From Rhizobium sp. R711 (GTDB taxonomy: Bacteria; Pseudomonadota; Alphaproteobacteria; Rhizobiales; Rhizobiaceae), in assembly GCF_002211365.1 (NCBI RefSeq), contig NZ_LOKZ01000003.1, positions 1 through 64,000 on the forward strand: a stretch of DNA of 64,000 bases, read 5' to 3'. The notes under the pieces are model-generated. The model was not told the origin of the DNA and did not search any database. It was given only the letters and a program-made list of their open reading frames with translations. Within the stretch, counting starts at the first letter, position 1; each line of letters begins with the position of its first letter. The position numbers and the translations under genes are program-made. Below are positions 46,012-55,251 of this stretch, in pieces.

Positions 46012-46043
46012 AAAAACCCGCCGGAGCGATCCGGCGGGTTTTT
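46012..46043. terminator. Bidirectional terminator (hppA / bamE)
   Basis: AAAAACCCGCCGGA (46012-46025), loop GCGA, TCCGGCGGGTTTTT (46030-46043). The nine GC-rich pairs are flanked by A and T runs, giving a U-tract in each direction between the convergent stops at 45993 and 46064. Confidence 0.93.
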
Positions 46044-46063
46044 CTTTGAGAGTTCTGACGCCG

Positions 46064-46600
46064 CTAGCGCAAGCTGGCCGGGTTCTGCGGCGAGGCCGGC
46101 TGCGAGGTGCCGCCACCGAAGAGGCCCTTGGCAGCGTTCGCGGCACTGCCGCCCGACAGGAGTTGCTGCAGGAAGGTGAAGTCCTTCCCGCCCGTCGGGG
46201 TAACGCGGTTAATCGTATCGAATACCTTGCCATCCTTGAGCGTGTAGTTCGCGCGGCGTGTAACGATGCCGTCCTTGTCGAAATAGATCGCCAGAACGCT
46301 CTGGTCGACGACTTTCAGCTTCTGGAAGGCCATGGATCGTTCGCGACGCTGCGAAATGTAGTAGAAGACCTCGGTGTCGAACGTCGCCGTTGTGGACGGT
46401 GTGCCGAGGGATAGGAGAACCTGCTCGCGGCTCGATCCTTCCGGTACGAGATTGAGGGACTGCTCGTCGGCAACATATCCACCGTTCAGGACGGTCTGCG
46501 TCTGGCAGCCTGAGAGTCCGGCGGAGGCGATCATGATGGCAATGGCGGCATTGCTGAGGAATTTTTTGTCAGACTTGAAATACCGTTTCGTCAACGACAT
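46064..46600 (-). CDS. bamE: Outer membrane assembly factor BamE (SmpA/OmlA family lipoprotein)
   Basis: 178 residues. The signal peptide ends with lipobox LSGC, making Cys32 the lipidated residue. The SmpA/OmlA domain follows (about 50-135) with VPEGSSREQVLLSLGTPS, the usual start of the BamE fold, and TFYY-like strands. The C-terminal tail of about 40 residues is Gly/Ala/Gln-rich and longer than in E. coli. It is a part of the BAM complex in the outer membrane. It is divergent from the bc1 chaperone gene. Confidence 0.92.
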   Translation of the reverse strand: MSLTKRYFKSDKKFLSNAAIAIMIASAGLSGCQTQTVLNGGYVADEQSLNLVPEGSSREQVLLSLGTPSTTATFDTEVFYYISQRRERSMAFQKLKVVDQSVLAIYFDKDGIVTRRANYTLKDGKVFDTINRVTPTGGKDFTFLQQLLSGGSAANAAKGLFGGGTSQPASPQNPASLR

Positions 46601-46836
46601 CTACTCCCTAAAATTATGAATGGCAGCCACCGGCCTCAGATCGCTGATGCAAAACCATTGTGGCCATTCCGGGGTGAGATGTCCCGTTGGCTCATGCGGA
46701 CAGATGGGGTGCTGTCCCGAAAGTGGCCACCTTCGGCATTGCAATTCGCGCCTGCTTCGGTAAACCAGCTTTCGAAATCATGCAACAAGGCCGGACGCCG
46801 CTTGGCGCCAAGAATGAGGCCTTTCCGGAAAAAACG

Positions 46837-47370
46837 ATGATCTTCGGGCTCTTTGGCAAGAAAAACAACAACCAGGCAATCGTAGATCGGCAATATCAAG
46901 CATTGACGTCGGCCGCGCGGATGCCGGCACTCTATGAGCGCTTGAACGTCCCGGATACGGTCATGGGGCGTTTCGAAATGCTCTCGGCGGTGATGATCCT
47001 CTTCTTCCGGCGCACGCGAACGTCCGGGACCAGTGGTCAGGAGATCGCGCAGGAAATCGTCGACGCTTTCTTCGAGGATATCGATTACTCCATCCGTGAG
47101 CTCGGGATTGGTGACAACAGCGTGCCGAAACGCATGAAGAAGCTGGCCGGCATGTTCTATGGCCGCCTGGAGGCCTACTCCAAGGCGATGGACATCAGGG
47201 ACACCGAAGGGCTTGCTGCAGCACTTGTCCGGAACATTCACCCCCAGGCGGATGAGCCAGTTGATATGCGCGGCCTCGCAGACTGGATGTTTGCTGCCGA
47301 GGACAATCTTTCGTCTCAGTCGGAAGACGTCATCGCGACAGGCTCCGCGACGCTCCCGAAGGTTGCCTGA
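46837..47370 (+). CDS. Ubiquinol-cytochrome c chaperone (CBP3 family)
   Basis: 177 residues from ATG 46837, preceded by a weak CCGGA; the frame is open to 46687 but the upstream part lacks family features. The Ubiq_cyt_C_chap domain covers most of the protein (DTVMGRFEMLSAVMILFFRR near 43-62 and RMKKLAGMFYGRLEAYSKA near 106-124). In mitochondria CBP3 helps cytochrome b maturation; the bacterial role is thought to be similar. It is 10 bases before yceD. Confidence 0.9.
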   Translation: MIFGLFGKKNNNQAIVDRQYQALTSAARMPALYERLNVPDTVMGRFEMLSAVMILFFRRTRTSGTSGQEIAQEIVDAFFEDIDYSIRELGIGDNSVPKRMKKLAGMFYGRLEAYSKAMDIRDTEGLAAALVRNIHPQADEPVDMRGLADWMFAAEDNLSSQSEDVIATGSATLPKVA

Positions 47371-47380
47371 GGAAAAGACG

Positions 47381-47935
47381 ATGAAGAACAAGAGAGATGA
47401 TGTGCCGTTCTCCTATCTGGTAAACGTCGGTCATATATCGGCCAATCCTGTCGAGGTGCGCCTGGAGGCAGACAAACGGGAGTTGGAGGATCTTGCCAAG
47501 AGCTGGAATGTCCTTTCCGTGGACAGCCTCAAGGCAGAGCTCCAGATCGCGCGGTGGAAGCGCGACGGTATCCGCATGAAAGGCAGGGTTCAGGCGAATA
47601 TTGTTCAATCCTGCATCGTCACCCTTGATCCTGTCCCTTCTGCAATCGACGAGACTTTCGAGCAGATCTTCGTGCCCGAGAATTCGAAGCTCGCGCGTCG
47701 ACCGGCCAACGATGCAGGTGAAATGGTACTCGACCCTGATGGTCCGGACCTTCCCGAGAGTTTTACCGGCGATACGATCGATGTAGGTGAGGTGGTGACG
47801 GAATTTGCGGCTCTTGCGATCGATCCTTATCCGCGCAAGCCAGGCGTTGAGTTCGCTGGTCACACAGAAGACACCGGAGAAAGCGATAAAAAGCCGTCCG
47901 CCTTCGCCGTGCTGAAGGATTGGAAAAAGGACTGA
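47381..47935 (+). CDS. yceD: YceD/DUF177 family protein
   Basis: 184 residues from ATG 47381. The core ARWKRDGIRMKGRVQANIVQSCIVTLDPV and the later DTIDVGEVVTEFAALAIDPYPR are the signature of the DUF177/YceD family, which is linked with 23S rRNA accumulation and large-subunit assembly. In many bacteria yceD precedes rpmF and plsX; here no rpmF is found in the 103 bases before plsX. A short CCCC/GGGG hairpin follows its stop. Confidence 0.9.
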   Translation: MKNKRDDVPFSYLVNVGHISANPVEVRLEADKRELEDLAKSWNVLSVDSLKAELQIARWKRDGIRMKGRVQANIVQSCIVTLDPVPSAIDETFEQIFVPENSKLARRPANDAGEMVLDPDGPDLPESFTGDTIDVGEVVTEFAALAIDPYPRKPGVEFAGHTEDTGESDKKPSAFAVLKDWKKD

Positions 47936-47999
47936 ACCCCGTTGGGGATTTGACACAATTCAGTTGTAAGCGACGGGAAAACCGGTATTTTGGCCGAAA

Positions 48000-48020
48000 T
48001 TTCGCCCGCCGGAGGCGAAA
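48000..48020 (+). promoter_or_regulatory. Leader hairpin upstream of plsX
   Basis: TTTCGCC (48000-48006) and GGCGAAA (48014-48020) pair with a seven-base loop, just before the AAGGATC ribosome site. A TTGACA at 47950-47955 and an ACAA-TTCAG-TTGT symmetry (47955-47967) lie upstream. This suggests an internal promoter or regulatory site, but no clear -10 is visible. Confidence 0.35.
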
Positions 48021-48038
48021 AATAAGGATCAGGGACGC

Positions 48039-49085
48039 GTGATCAGAATTTCTATCGACCTCATGGGTGGCGACTATGGTCCCCAGGTTGTCATCCCCGG
48101 CGCCGCTAAGGCACTGGAAAGACATCCCGATATTTCATTCGTGATGTATGGTTTGAAGGAACAATGCGAGCCGGTTCTCGACAGGTTTCCGAAGCTTAAG
48201 GAAAAGACCGTTTTCCACGATTGCGAACTGGCCGTCCGAATGGACGAGAAGCCGAGCCAGGCGCTTCGCCGTGGTCGCTATGTTTCCACCATGTGGCGGA
48301 CGATCGAGGCGGTGAAGACGAAGGAAGCCGACGTTGCCGTGTCTGCCGGTAATACCGGCGCCTTGATGGCGATGGCCAAGTTCTGTTTGCGTACGATGGC
48401 CAACATCGAGCGCCCGGCGATCGCTGCGATCTGGCCGACGCTGAAGGGCGAGAGCATCGTGCTTGATGTCGGCGCGACGATCGGCGCGGATTCACAGCAG
48501 CTGTTGGATTTTGCCCTCATGGGTGGGGCAATGGCCCGTGCGCTGTTCGAGATCGAACGTCCGACGATCGGCTTGCTGAACGTCGGTGTCGAAGAGATCA
48601 AGGGCCAGGAAGAAGTGAAGGAAGCAGGTCGCCTGCTCCGCGAGGCAAACGTCGACTCGCTCGAGTACTATGGCTTCGTTGAAGGAAACGATCTTGGCAA
48701 GGGGACCGTCGACGTTGTCGTTACCGAAGGCTTCTCCGGCAATATCGCTTTGAAGGCGGCCGAAGGCACGGCGCGCCAGATCGGCGAATATCTGCGCGCC
48801 GCAATGTCGCGCACGCTGCTTGCCAAGATCGGCTACTTCTTCGCCAAGGGCGCATTCGACATGTTGCGCGAAAAGATGGATCCGAGCCGTGTGAACGGCG
48901 GCGTCTTCCTTGGCCTCAACGGTGTCGTCATCAAGAGCCATGGTGGCGCCAACGCCGAAGGCATCGCTGCTGCCATCGAGGTCGGCTACGACATGGCCAA
49001 GAATGGCCTCAATCAGAAAATAGAAAACGATCTTCAAAAGTATCATGCCAAGCGGCTGCCCCCGATCGGGCCGGAAGCCGCATGA
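48039..49085 (+). CDS. plsX: Phosphate acyltransferase PlsX
   Basis: 348 residues from GTG 48039, with AAGGA upstream. It makes acyl-phosphate from acyl-ACP for phospholipid synthesis. The start [18 protein letters not shown] and the [13 protein letters not shown] segment (about 100-112) are typical. The [20 protein letters not shown] segment (about 287-306) is complete. fabH follows after 19 bases. Confidence 0.97.
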   Translation: MIRISIDLMGGDYGPQVVIPGAAKALERHPDISFVMYGLKEQCEPVLDRFPKLKEKTVFHDCELAVRMDEKPSQALRRGRYVSTMWRTIEAVKTKEADVAVSAGNTGALMAMAKFCLRTMANIERPAIAAIWPTLKGESIVLDVGATIGADSQQLLDFALMGGAMARALFEIERPTIGLLNVGVEEIKGQEEVKEAGRLLREANVDSLEYYGFVEGNDLGKGTVDVVVTEGFSGNIALKAAEGTARQIGEYLRAAMSRTLLAKIGYFFAKGAFDMLREKMDPSRVNGGVFLGLNGVVIKSHGGANAEGIAAAIEVGYDMAKNGLNQKIENDLQKYHAKRLPPIGPEAA

Positions 49086-49104
49086 GCGACGGGGTTTAAG
49101 CAAT

Positions 49105-50076
49105 ATGATCCGTTCAGTTGTTCGCGGGTTCGGAGCCGCACTTCCGAGACGCGTTATGACCAATCGCGACATGGAAGATGTCGTGGACACATCAGACGAA
49201 TGGATTGTCCAGCGTACGGGCATCCGCCAGCGCTACATCGCCGGCGAGGGGGAGACGACGTCGTCGCTCGGTGAGGCTGCGGCGCGCGCGGCGCTCGACA
49301 GAGCCGGTCTGACGGCAGCCGACATCGATGTCATCATCTGTGCCACCTCGACGCCGGATAACACGTTCCCGGCGACCGCCGTCAACATTCAGAACCGCCT
49401 GGACATGCACCATGGCTTTGCGTTCGACGTCCAGGCCGTTTGCACGGGTTTCGTCTATGCCGTGACGACGGCCGATGCCTATATCCGCGGTGGCCTCGCC
49501 AAGCGCGTGCTGGTGATCGGTGCCGAGACCTTCTCGCGCATTCTCGACTGGAACGATCGGACGACCTGCGTCCTCTTTGGTGACGGCGCCGGCGCGATCG
49601 TGCTCGAGGCAGCGGAAGGCGAGGGCACGACTGCGGATCGTGGAGTGCTGACGGCGCATCTCCGCTCCGACGGCTCCCACAAGGAAAAGCTCTACGTGGA
49701 TGGCGGGCCCTCGACGACAGGTACTGTGGGCAAGCTGCGCATGGAAGGCCGCGAAGTCTTCAAATATGCGGTCGGCATGATCACCGACGTCATTCAGGCC
49801 GCCTTCGATGCGACCGGGACGACGGCTGACGATCTCGACTGGCTCGTACCGCACCAGGCCAATCGCCGTATCATCGACGGCTCCGCCAAGAAGTTGCATA
49901 TCGCGCCCGAGAAAGTAGTCATTACGGTTGATCTTCACGGCAACACGTCTGCGGCCTCGATTCCGCTCGCGCTGGCCACGGCCGCCGGCGATGGCCGGAT
50001 CAAGGAAGGCGATCTGGTGATGCTTGAAGCGATGGGCGGCGGCTTCACCTGGGGCGCAGCGCTCCTGCGCTGGTAA
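49105..50076 (+). CDS. fabH: 3-oxoacyl-ACP synthase III (KAS III)
   Basis: 323 residues from ATG 49105; the longer frame overlapping plsX is rejected. The catalytic triad is Cys113 (QAVCTGF), His in HQANRRI (about 249) and Asn in HGNTSAAS (about 279). It starts fatty acid synthesis by condensing acetyl-CoA with malonyl-ACP. It is in the plsX-fabH-ihfA run. A 107-base gap before ihfA is AT-rich at its end. Confidence 0.97.
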   Translation: MIRSVVRGFGAALPRRVMTNRDMEDVVDTSDEWIVQRTGIRQRYIAGEGETTSSLGEAAARAALDRAGLTAADIDVIICATSTPDNTFPATAVNIQNRLDMHHGFAFDVQAVCTGFVYAVTTADAYIRGGLAKRVLVIGAETFSRILDWNDRTTCVLFGDGAGAIVLEAAEGEGTTADRGVLTAHLRSDGSHKEKLYVDGGPSTTGTVGKLRMEGREVFKYAVGMITDVIQAAFDATGTTADDLDWLVPHQANRRIIDGSAKKLHIAPEKVVITVDLHGNTSAASIPLALATAAGDGRIKEGDLVMLEAMGGGFTWGAALLRW

Positions 50077-50183
50077 CGCGAAAATCCAAAAAACTACCGA
50101 CGAACAAGAGCTTGACCGTGAGGCGCAAGACAAATACTCTTTGTTCGCTTTCATAATATAATTGGCAAATGGGCGGGGAAACC

Positions 50184-50522
50184 ATGACCGGAAAGACAGT
50201 GACGCGAGCAGACCTGGCGGAATCGGTTTTTCGCAAGGTCGGTCTTTCGAGAACCGAATCTGCCGAGCTCGTAGAAACTGTCATCGACGAGATTTGTAAC
50301 GCGATTGTTCGCGGCGAAACCGTCAAGCTCTCGTCTTTTGCGACCTTCCAGGTGCGCGACAAGAATGAGCGGATTGGTCGCAATCCTAAGACCGGCGAGG
50401 AAGTGCCGATTTCTCCCCGCCGCGTCATGACTTTCAAGGCGTCCAATGTCTTGAAGACGCGGATTCTCAAGGCGCATACTCTGCGCAAAACCAAGCAGAA
50501 GGCCGCGAATCCGGCTTCCTGA
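50184..50522 (+). CDS. ihfA: Integration host factor subunit alpha
   Basis: 112 residues from ATG 50184, the family start [13 protein letters not shown]; an ATG at 50169 adds five residues. The HU/IHF fold includes [17 protein letters not shown] and the DNA-intercalating arm [13 protein letters not shown] with its conserved Pro. The C-terminal basic tail [11 protein letters not shown] is slightly longer than in E. coli. It bends DNA with IhfB. No ihfB lies in this window. Confidence 0.95.
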   Translation: MTGKTVTRADLAESVFRKVGLSRTESAELVETVIDEICNAIVRGETVKLSSFATFQVRDKNERIGRNPKTGEEVPISPRRVMTFKASNVLKTRILKAHTLRKTKQKAANPAS

Positions 50523-50739
50523 TCGGGCTGAAGAGAGGGAATCTCCTCTCGCTCGGCGACAACAATCTGCAATCCTCCCTGAACGATCTGTGCGGTATTC
50601 AAGACGTGACTTGAATTCGCGGCGTCAAACCGTTGAAATATGATGAGTCGCGGCTCGGTTCTGACGTTCGTGAGACACAGCTGCGCCTCACCAGCCGAAC
50701 AGACGCGCGGCGCACCCCGAGACCGCGTAGGGAGTAAGG

Positions 50740-51282
50740 ATGTTGGATAAGAGCCCCGATGCGTTCCGCACCATCAGTGAGGTGGCGGACGACCTAGACC
50801 TTCCACAGCATGTCTTGCGCTTCTGGGAAACGCGGTTTCCTCAGATCAAACCGATGAAGCGCGGCGGCGGTCGCCGCTATTACAGGCCCGAGGATATCGA
50901 TCTCCTGAAGGGCATTCGCCACCTGCTCTATGACCACGGCTACACGATCAAGGGCGTGCAGAAGCTTCTGAAGACCAATGGCAACAAGTTCGTCATCTCG
51001 ATCGGACATGGCGATCTCGCCAGCGTGCAGGCGCTGACAGGCGGTCAGCAGGATGGCGCCGATTCTGCCGAACCGCGGGTCGGAATATCCGACGAGGACC
51101 AGGTCGTCGGCCGCGCCAAGCCGCCGATCACACGGCGCTTTTTCAATTTCGGGGGTAGTGATGAAGAGTCCCCCGAGATCTCGATCGGCAAGTCGAGCGT
51201 CGGCAAGGAGGATCGGGCTCTGCTACAGGAAGCGCTCTACGATCTCCTCGAATGCAAGCGCTTATTGGATCAGGTTCGTTGA
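50740..51282 (+). CDS. MerR family transcriptional regulator
   Basis: 180 residues. The winged HTH (about 11-78) shows [27 protein letters not shown] and [16 protein letters not shown]. The C-terminal part is acidic and polar with no cysteine-rich metal site, so a metal sensor is unlikely. The gene is conserved after ihfA in many alphaproteobacteria. No target is evident. In relatives I recall tRNA-Pro following directly; here about 4.3 kb separate them. Confidence 0.9.
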   Translation: MLDKSPDAFRTISEVADDLDLPQHVLRFWETRFPQIKPMKRGGGRRYYRPEDIDLLKGIRHLLYDHGYTIKGVQKLLKTNGNKFVISIGHGDLASVQALTGGQQDGADSAEPRVGISDEDQVVGRAKPPITRRFFNFGGSDEESPEISIGKSSVGKEDRALLQEALYDLLECKRLLDQVR

Positions 51283-51413
51283 CCCTGTTTGCCGGCGCGG
51301 CGCAGCAACGGCTCAGTGAGTGAAGCGTCGCCAGCTCGGCGGATGCGCACGCGCCGTAGGGTGTCTATACGTTGGCACCGAGTTCGATTTCAGTCAGTAC
51401 CAAGGAAACCTTC

Positions 51414-52079
51414 GTGATCGCGTCTCATTTCGTTCCGGGCAAATTCTACGACGCCTTCCTGTTCGACATGGACGGTACGCTGTTGAACTCGATTGCGGTG
51501 GTCGAACGCGTCTGGAGCGAATGGGCAATACGGCATGGATTCGAACCGGAGGTTTTTCTCAAGACGATCCACGGCATTCGCGCATCCGACGTCATTCGCC
51601 AGCTGGCGCTGCCGGGCGTCGATCCGGAGTACGAGGCAAGGCAATTGCTGAAGGAGGAGATGGAGGACGTTGGAGGCATCATCGAGATTCCCGGCGCGAT
51701 CGATTTCCTGAACAGCATTCCGCTGGAAAAATGGGCGATCGTCACCTCGGCTCCGATCGAACTCGCCCGACGCCGCATGGCGGTGGCGGGCATTCCGATG
51801 CCGGTGGCGATGGTGAGCGGTGAAGAAGTGGCGGCCGGCAAACCGAGCCCGGAGTGCTACCTGCTGGGCGCAACGCGCCTCGGCGTCGATCCGACGAAAT
51901 GTCTGGTATTCGAGGATGCCGTTGCCGGAATTCTCGCTGGCGAAGCGGCGGGCGCCGATGTGACGGTGATTACCGAAACGCATACGACGCCGTTCGTAAC
52001 GCCGCATTTTTCAATCCCCGACTACCGGGGCTGGCGTGTCGACACCGGCCCCGACGGCCGCGTTGCGTTGGTCAAATAG
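51414..52079 (+). CDS. HAD-family sugar-phosphate phosphatase
   Basis: 221 residues from GTG 51414, eight bases after AAGGA; a TTG at 51372 gives 14 further residues. Motif I is FDMDGT (about residues 17-22), followed by a helical cap and motif II with TSAP. Motif III is the Lys of GKPSPE, and motif IV lies in FEDAVAGI. This is the DOG/GPP-like subgroup, which acts on small sugar or polyol phosphates. It is convergent with a small zinc-ribbon gene, 6 bases away. Confidence 0.88.
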   Translation: MIASHFVPGKFYDAFLFDMDGTLLNSIAVVERVWSEWAIRHGFEPEVFLKTIHGIRASDVIRQLALPGVDPEYEARQLLKEEMEDVGGIIEIPGAIDFLNSIPLEKWAIVTSAPIELARRRMAVAGIPMPVAMVSGEEVAAGKPSPECYLLGATRLGVDPTKCLVFEDAVAGILAGEAAGADVTVITETHTTPFVTPHFSIPDYRGWRVDTGPDGRVALVK

Positions 52080-52085
52080 CGGCTG

Positions 52086-52280
52086 CTAGTGCTTGCGCTG
52101 TTGCCGCGCCTGCTTCTTCATGCGCTCAAAAGCGGCAAGCATCTTTGCCTTGACCGAACCCAGTGTCCCGAGTTCATGCCCGCAGGTGAAGCAGACAAGG
52201 ATATCGGTGTCGACGGGCTCCGGCCGCTCGAATTTCATTCGGGTGTTCCTGCATTTCGGGCAGGGGATCTCGATCTGCAT
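52086..52280 (-). CDS. Small zinc-ribbon protein
   Basis: 64 residues. Two CxxC pairs, Cys7/Cys10 (CPKC) and Cys30/Cys33 (CFTC), form a likely zinc ribbon. The basic C-terminal helix FERMKKQARQQRKH could bind nucleic acid. Short proteins of this kind are conserved in enterobacteria and rhizobia without known function. It is convergent with the HAD gene. The small size lowers certainty, but the paired cysteines support it. Confidence 0.72.
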   Translation of the reverse strand: MQIEIPCPKCRNTRMKFERPEPVDTDILVCFTCGHELGTLGSVKAKMLAAFERMKKQARQQRKH

Positions 52281-52406
52281 GCTCTTATCCCTCGTGTTTC
52301 GCAGGTTTCTTATTCGGGGAGGGCTGGGCGAGCAAGCGTTTTCGATCCGGATGCCGGCGGCTGCAGGTTCCCGCGGTCCGCAGGTTCAGTCAAAATCTAT
52401 GGGACA

Positions 52407-52841
52407 CTATCTGCAAGCGAAGAAAGTCGAGTAGCCTCCGACTACGGATACTCCTGCATACCGCAGGTTGGGTCGAAGCAGGTTCGTGTTGTGACCTGGG
52501 GAGTTCCTCCATCCGGAAAAGAGCTGCTGCGGCGTCATATATCCAACACCGACGTTTTCCGAGCACACCACACTGAGGCCTGCAGCCCTTGCCTGAGCCG
52601 ATCTTTGGCGGAAGCCATCGTGGCTGATGGCTCTTCGGACTGCTTGATATTGGCTATGTTGTCGGGCCAATGCTTTCAAAGTGCCATTTGCGGCCAGCGG
52701 AGACAGGCCGCGGCTCGCCCTGTAAGCATTGATGAGCGCCAACGTCTGGGCGCCAAAATCGCCGGTCGTCGTTGGCGGCTGCGCTGCACCTATACATGCC
52801 GAACTCAGAACCATAATTGCTATTGCTTGCAGGGTTTTCAT
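52407..52841 (-). CDS. Secreted CAP (SCP-like) domain protein
   Basis: 144 residues from ATG 52841, with GGGAAAG upstream. A Sec signal peptide spans residues 1-20. The CAP domain contains LINAYRASRGLSPL, HDGF, SENVGVGY and SGWRNSPGHNTNLL, with the usual His and Glu pair. Bacterial CAP proteins are extracellular or periplasmic; some bind sterols or act as proteases, but roles are mostly unknown. It stands alone between two gaps in the accessory region. Confidence 0.88.
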   Translation of the reverse strand: MKTLQAIAIMVLSSACIGAAQPPTTTGDFGAQTLALINAYRASRGLSPLAANGTLKALARQHSQYQAVRRAISHDGFRQRSAQARAAGLSVVCSENVGVGYMTPQQLFSGWRNSPGHNTNLLRPNLRYAGVSVVGGYSTFFACR

Positions 52842-53432
52842 GGTCAGCTTTCCCCATCTTGGCAACGATTCGCCTTTGATTGGTCTGCAATGAGCAGACA
52901 CAAAGCAAGCAGCCTTGGCAACTGACGCGCGCCACGGGACTGCTATATCGCACAGAATACGTCGGCTCGGTCATCCTAGGTTTGCCCGAAAAGCCGAGCC
53001 CACATTGTGCTGCTGACGGCCTGTTCGCCATGGCGCTCTTAGAAGATGCCGAGGTCGTTCGCAACAATCCCCGGGGAGGCTGGGGCGGGACGGGCTTCGG
53101 CGCATGGATCAGTTTCGCATGCCCTGTGGACTGCTGCGTCGATCCCCTCCAAATTGCCGGATACCCACTTGAGGCGCGCGTAGATCGCGAAGTGTCCACA
53201 TTTTTTGTCGTTTAAGGTGAGTTTTGTTGTTTACATTTGTTATTCACATTTGCTCAAATTGGACTTGAGCTCAGAGGAGCGTTTCTCACGCTCGACCGTA
53301 AAAAGCAGTAGGGGCATTCAATGCGCCCAAGGGCATCATCGTTTCGATGCGCGGCTAGCAGCAATCGGCGCTGACAAGAACAGCGCCGAGTGTTCCATCG
53401 GCCGCTGATTACTGAAGAAAAGGGGAGTGCGC
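52842..53432. other. 591-base region without a supported gene
   Basis: Frames on both strands are open for stretches (52880-53215 plus, for example), but they overlap one another, lack ribosome sites and have no recognisable domain. The first 370 bases could be the remnant of a decayed gene. The part 53205-53270 is AT-rich, unlike its surroundings, and probably includes the promoter of the glycosyltransferase at 53433. Confidence 0.5.
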
Positions 53433-54131
53433 ATGGCAGAACTTTCGGTCTATATCGGTTGGGATTCACGCGAAGATATCGCCTATGAAGTCGCGAAGAA
53501 ATCGCTGCTTGAACATGCCTCGATCGAGGTTGATGTGCATCCGATCAAGCTACAAGACTTGATCGATCGTGGCGTCTACACTCGCGCGGTCGATCCATTG
53601 GCGTCGACGGAATTCACCTATTCCCGGTTCTTTACGCCATGGCTTGCCGATTACAAAGGCTGGGCCTTGTTTTGCGATTGCGACTTCCTGTTCTTTGGCG
53701 ACGTCGCTGACCTACTGCAGTATCGCAATGAAGACCATGCCGTTGCCTGCGTCCATCATGATTACACGCCGAAGGAAAGCGTGAAGATGGATGGAAAGGT
53801 CCAGACAACCTATCCGCGGAAGAACTGGTCCTCGTTCATGCTCTTCAATTGCGGCCATCCCTCCACCCGCAAATTGACGCCGGAACGCGTCAATGCGGAA
53901 ACCGGTGCGTTTCTTCACCGCCTTCAATGGGCAGATGACAGCGAGATCGGGGAGATTCCGGAAGAGTGGAACTGGCTGGAAGGCTGGAGCTCGAAGCCGT
54001 CCGCCGGCTATCCCAAGGGTGTTCACTACACCAACGGCGGCCCTTGGTTCAAGAACTGGCAGGATGTCGAGTATGCCCAGAAGTGGCTCGACAAGGCGCT
54101 CGCGATCGATCCTCAGTTCGCGCCGGTGTGA
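53433..54131 (+). CDS. Putative glycosyltransferase with DxD motif
   Basis: 232 residues from ATG 53433, with GGGGAG six bases upstream. The start LSVYIGWDSREDIAYEV and WALFCDCDFLFFGDVADL, with DCD at 82-84, fit a GT8-like GT-A fold. WNWLEGW near 185-191 and HYTNGGPWF near 204-212 resemble acceptor or donor-binding segments. There is no signal or membrane segment, so it should act in the cytoplasm. A terminator follows. It is one of two putative sugar transferases in this region and probably acts on a surface glycan. Confidence 0.78.
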   Translation: MAELSVYIGWDSREDIAYEVAKKSLLEHASIEVDVHPIKLQDLIDRGVYTRAVDPLASTEFTYSRFFTPWLADYKGWALFCDCDFLFFGDVADLLQYRNEDHAVACVHHDYTPKESVKMDGKVQTTYPRKNWSSFMLFNCGHPSTRKLTPERVNAETGAFLHRLQWADDSEIGEIPEEWNWLEGWSSKPSAGYPKGVHYTNGGPWFKNWQDVEYAQKWLDKALAIDPQFAPV

Positions 54132-54212
54132 TGCTTGAATGTCGGCGTTTTCGTCAAGCTAAGTTCGTTGGATCGGCACGAGTAGCCTGCTTGTGGGCTT
54201 CCGTATCGCCCG

Positions 54213-54257
54213 AGGCACCGTTATAGGGACGAGCGGTGTAGAGAAACGGTGCCTTTT
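54213..54257 (+). terminator. Rho-independent terminator of the glycosyltransferase
   Basis: AGGCACCGTT (54213-54222) pairs exactly with AACGGTGCCT (54245-54254), followed by TTT. The 22-base loop is long. It lies 82 bases after the stop at 54131, so the next gene needs its own promoter. Confidence 0.72.
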
Positions 54258-54381
54258 GGCGTCTTTGTTGGATGCCGGTGCGGCTGGTGAAAACCAGGAC
54301 AGGCGAAGAAGTGGGAACGGCGATCGCGCAACTGTCGTGCACGCATTCCTTTAGTGCGACAACATAAACACGGTTTGGACG

Positions 54382-55251
54382 ATGAGCAGATCTGATACCA
54401 GCGATCTAGAAGCGATGAACGCCACTCCTGCAGCGGCAATCAACTCGGAGGACTGGAGATCATTTTTTCTCGGCTACAGCGATATCGTCTTGGTCGCAAA
54501 CAGCGACGAGGTCGATATTGATGAGCTGACGTCGCGCTTTCCTGAGACCACGCTCTTTGTCTTCTTCAACAAGGTCTACAAGGTCCTGAGCGAACCCTTT
54601 ACGCGCGCTGCCGTTCTGGTGTCGCGAAGCGGAGCACAGGGAGCCAACCTTGTCAAAAGCGGCAAGGTGTCCAAGGTTCTCCCGTATTTTGATAAAGGCA
54701 GCTTCCTTGGGATCATCAATCTGACTATCGGTGGCAGCGAAAGGCCTAGCCCAGCTTCCGCATTTGGTGATGTGAAGGTCAGGCATCTGGATCTGACGGA
54801 TGTGTTCGCTCCGTTTTATCCACCCACAAGTCTGCCAACCAGCGGATTTGCGTTGTGCTTTTGGCTCGCCAACCTCCAATTGGGAGTAAGGGTCACCCTG
54901 GCGGGCTTCTCGTCCAAGCGAAGCGAGCGCTATCAGGTTTTTGACGTTCATGACTGGACGTTCGAACAAGTGGTCCTGCGACTAATGTATCGCCGCGGGA
55001 AGATCGACATTCTTGGCCGCGAGCGGACCAATCCTTATGCCGAGCTTTCCGCACACTTTCCGGAATACTCTCCGACCGAGATTGCTTTCACGGCAAACGA
55101 GGTGTTGGGGGAGCGTCTCGTGAATTTGAGCTCAATCGTTGACAGGCTGATGCATGTGACGAGGTTCCTTCGTTTTGTCGATAGGACCTACAAGAAGCTG
55201 AAGCCAAAGACGCGGAAGGAAAAACGATGGGAGGCGATGGAGGGCAAGTAG
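54382..55251 (+). CDS. Sialyltransferase-like putative glycosyltransferase
   Basis: 289 residues. No family can be named with certainty. The central PTSGFALCFWLANLQLG (152-168) followed by VTLAGFS (171-177) and HDWTFEQ (190-196) looks like the P-S/T-G...GF...HD pattern of GT29/GT42-like sialyltransferases that use CMP-linked acidic sugars. In rhizobia the donor could be CMP-Kdo or a related sugar, which is inference. The C-terminal third is basic (KKLKPKTRKEKRW). It has no signal peptide. It lies alone between a terminator and tRNA-Pro. Confidence 0.65.
   Translation: MSRSDTSDLEAMNATPAAAINSEDWRSFFLGYSDIVLVANSDEVDIDELTSRFPETTLFVFFNKVYKVLSEPFTRAAVLVSRSGAQGANLVKSGKVSKVLPYFDKGSFLGIINLTIGGSERPSPASAFGDVKVRHLDLTDVFAPFYPPTSLPTSGFALCFWLANLQLGVRVTLAGFSSKRSERYQVFDVHDWTFEQVVLRLMYRRGKIDILGRERTNPYAELSAHFPEYSPTEIAFTANEVLGERLVNLSSIVDRLMHVTRFLRFVDRTYKKLKPKTRKEKRWEAMEGK

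Noticed and set aside
47936..48038. rpmF between yceD and plsX
   Set aside because: The 103-base gap has no frame for the ribosomal protein L32 zinc-binding sequence.
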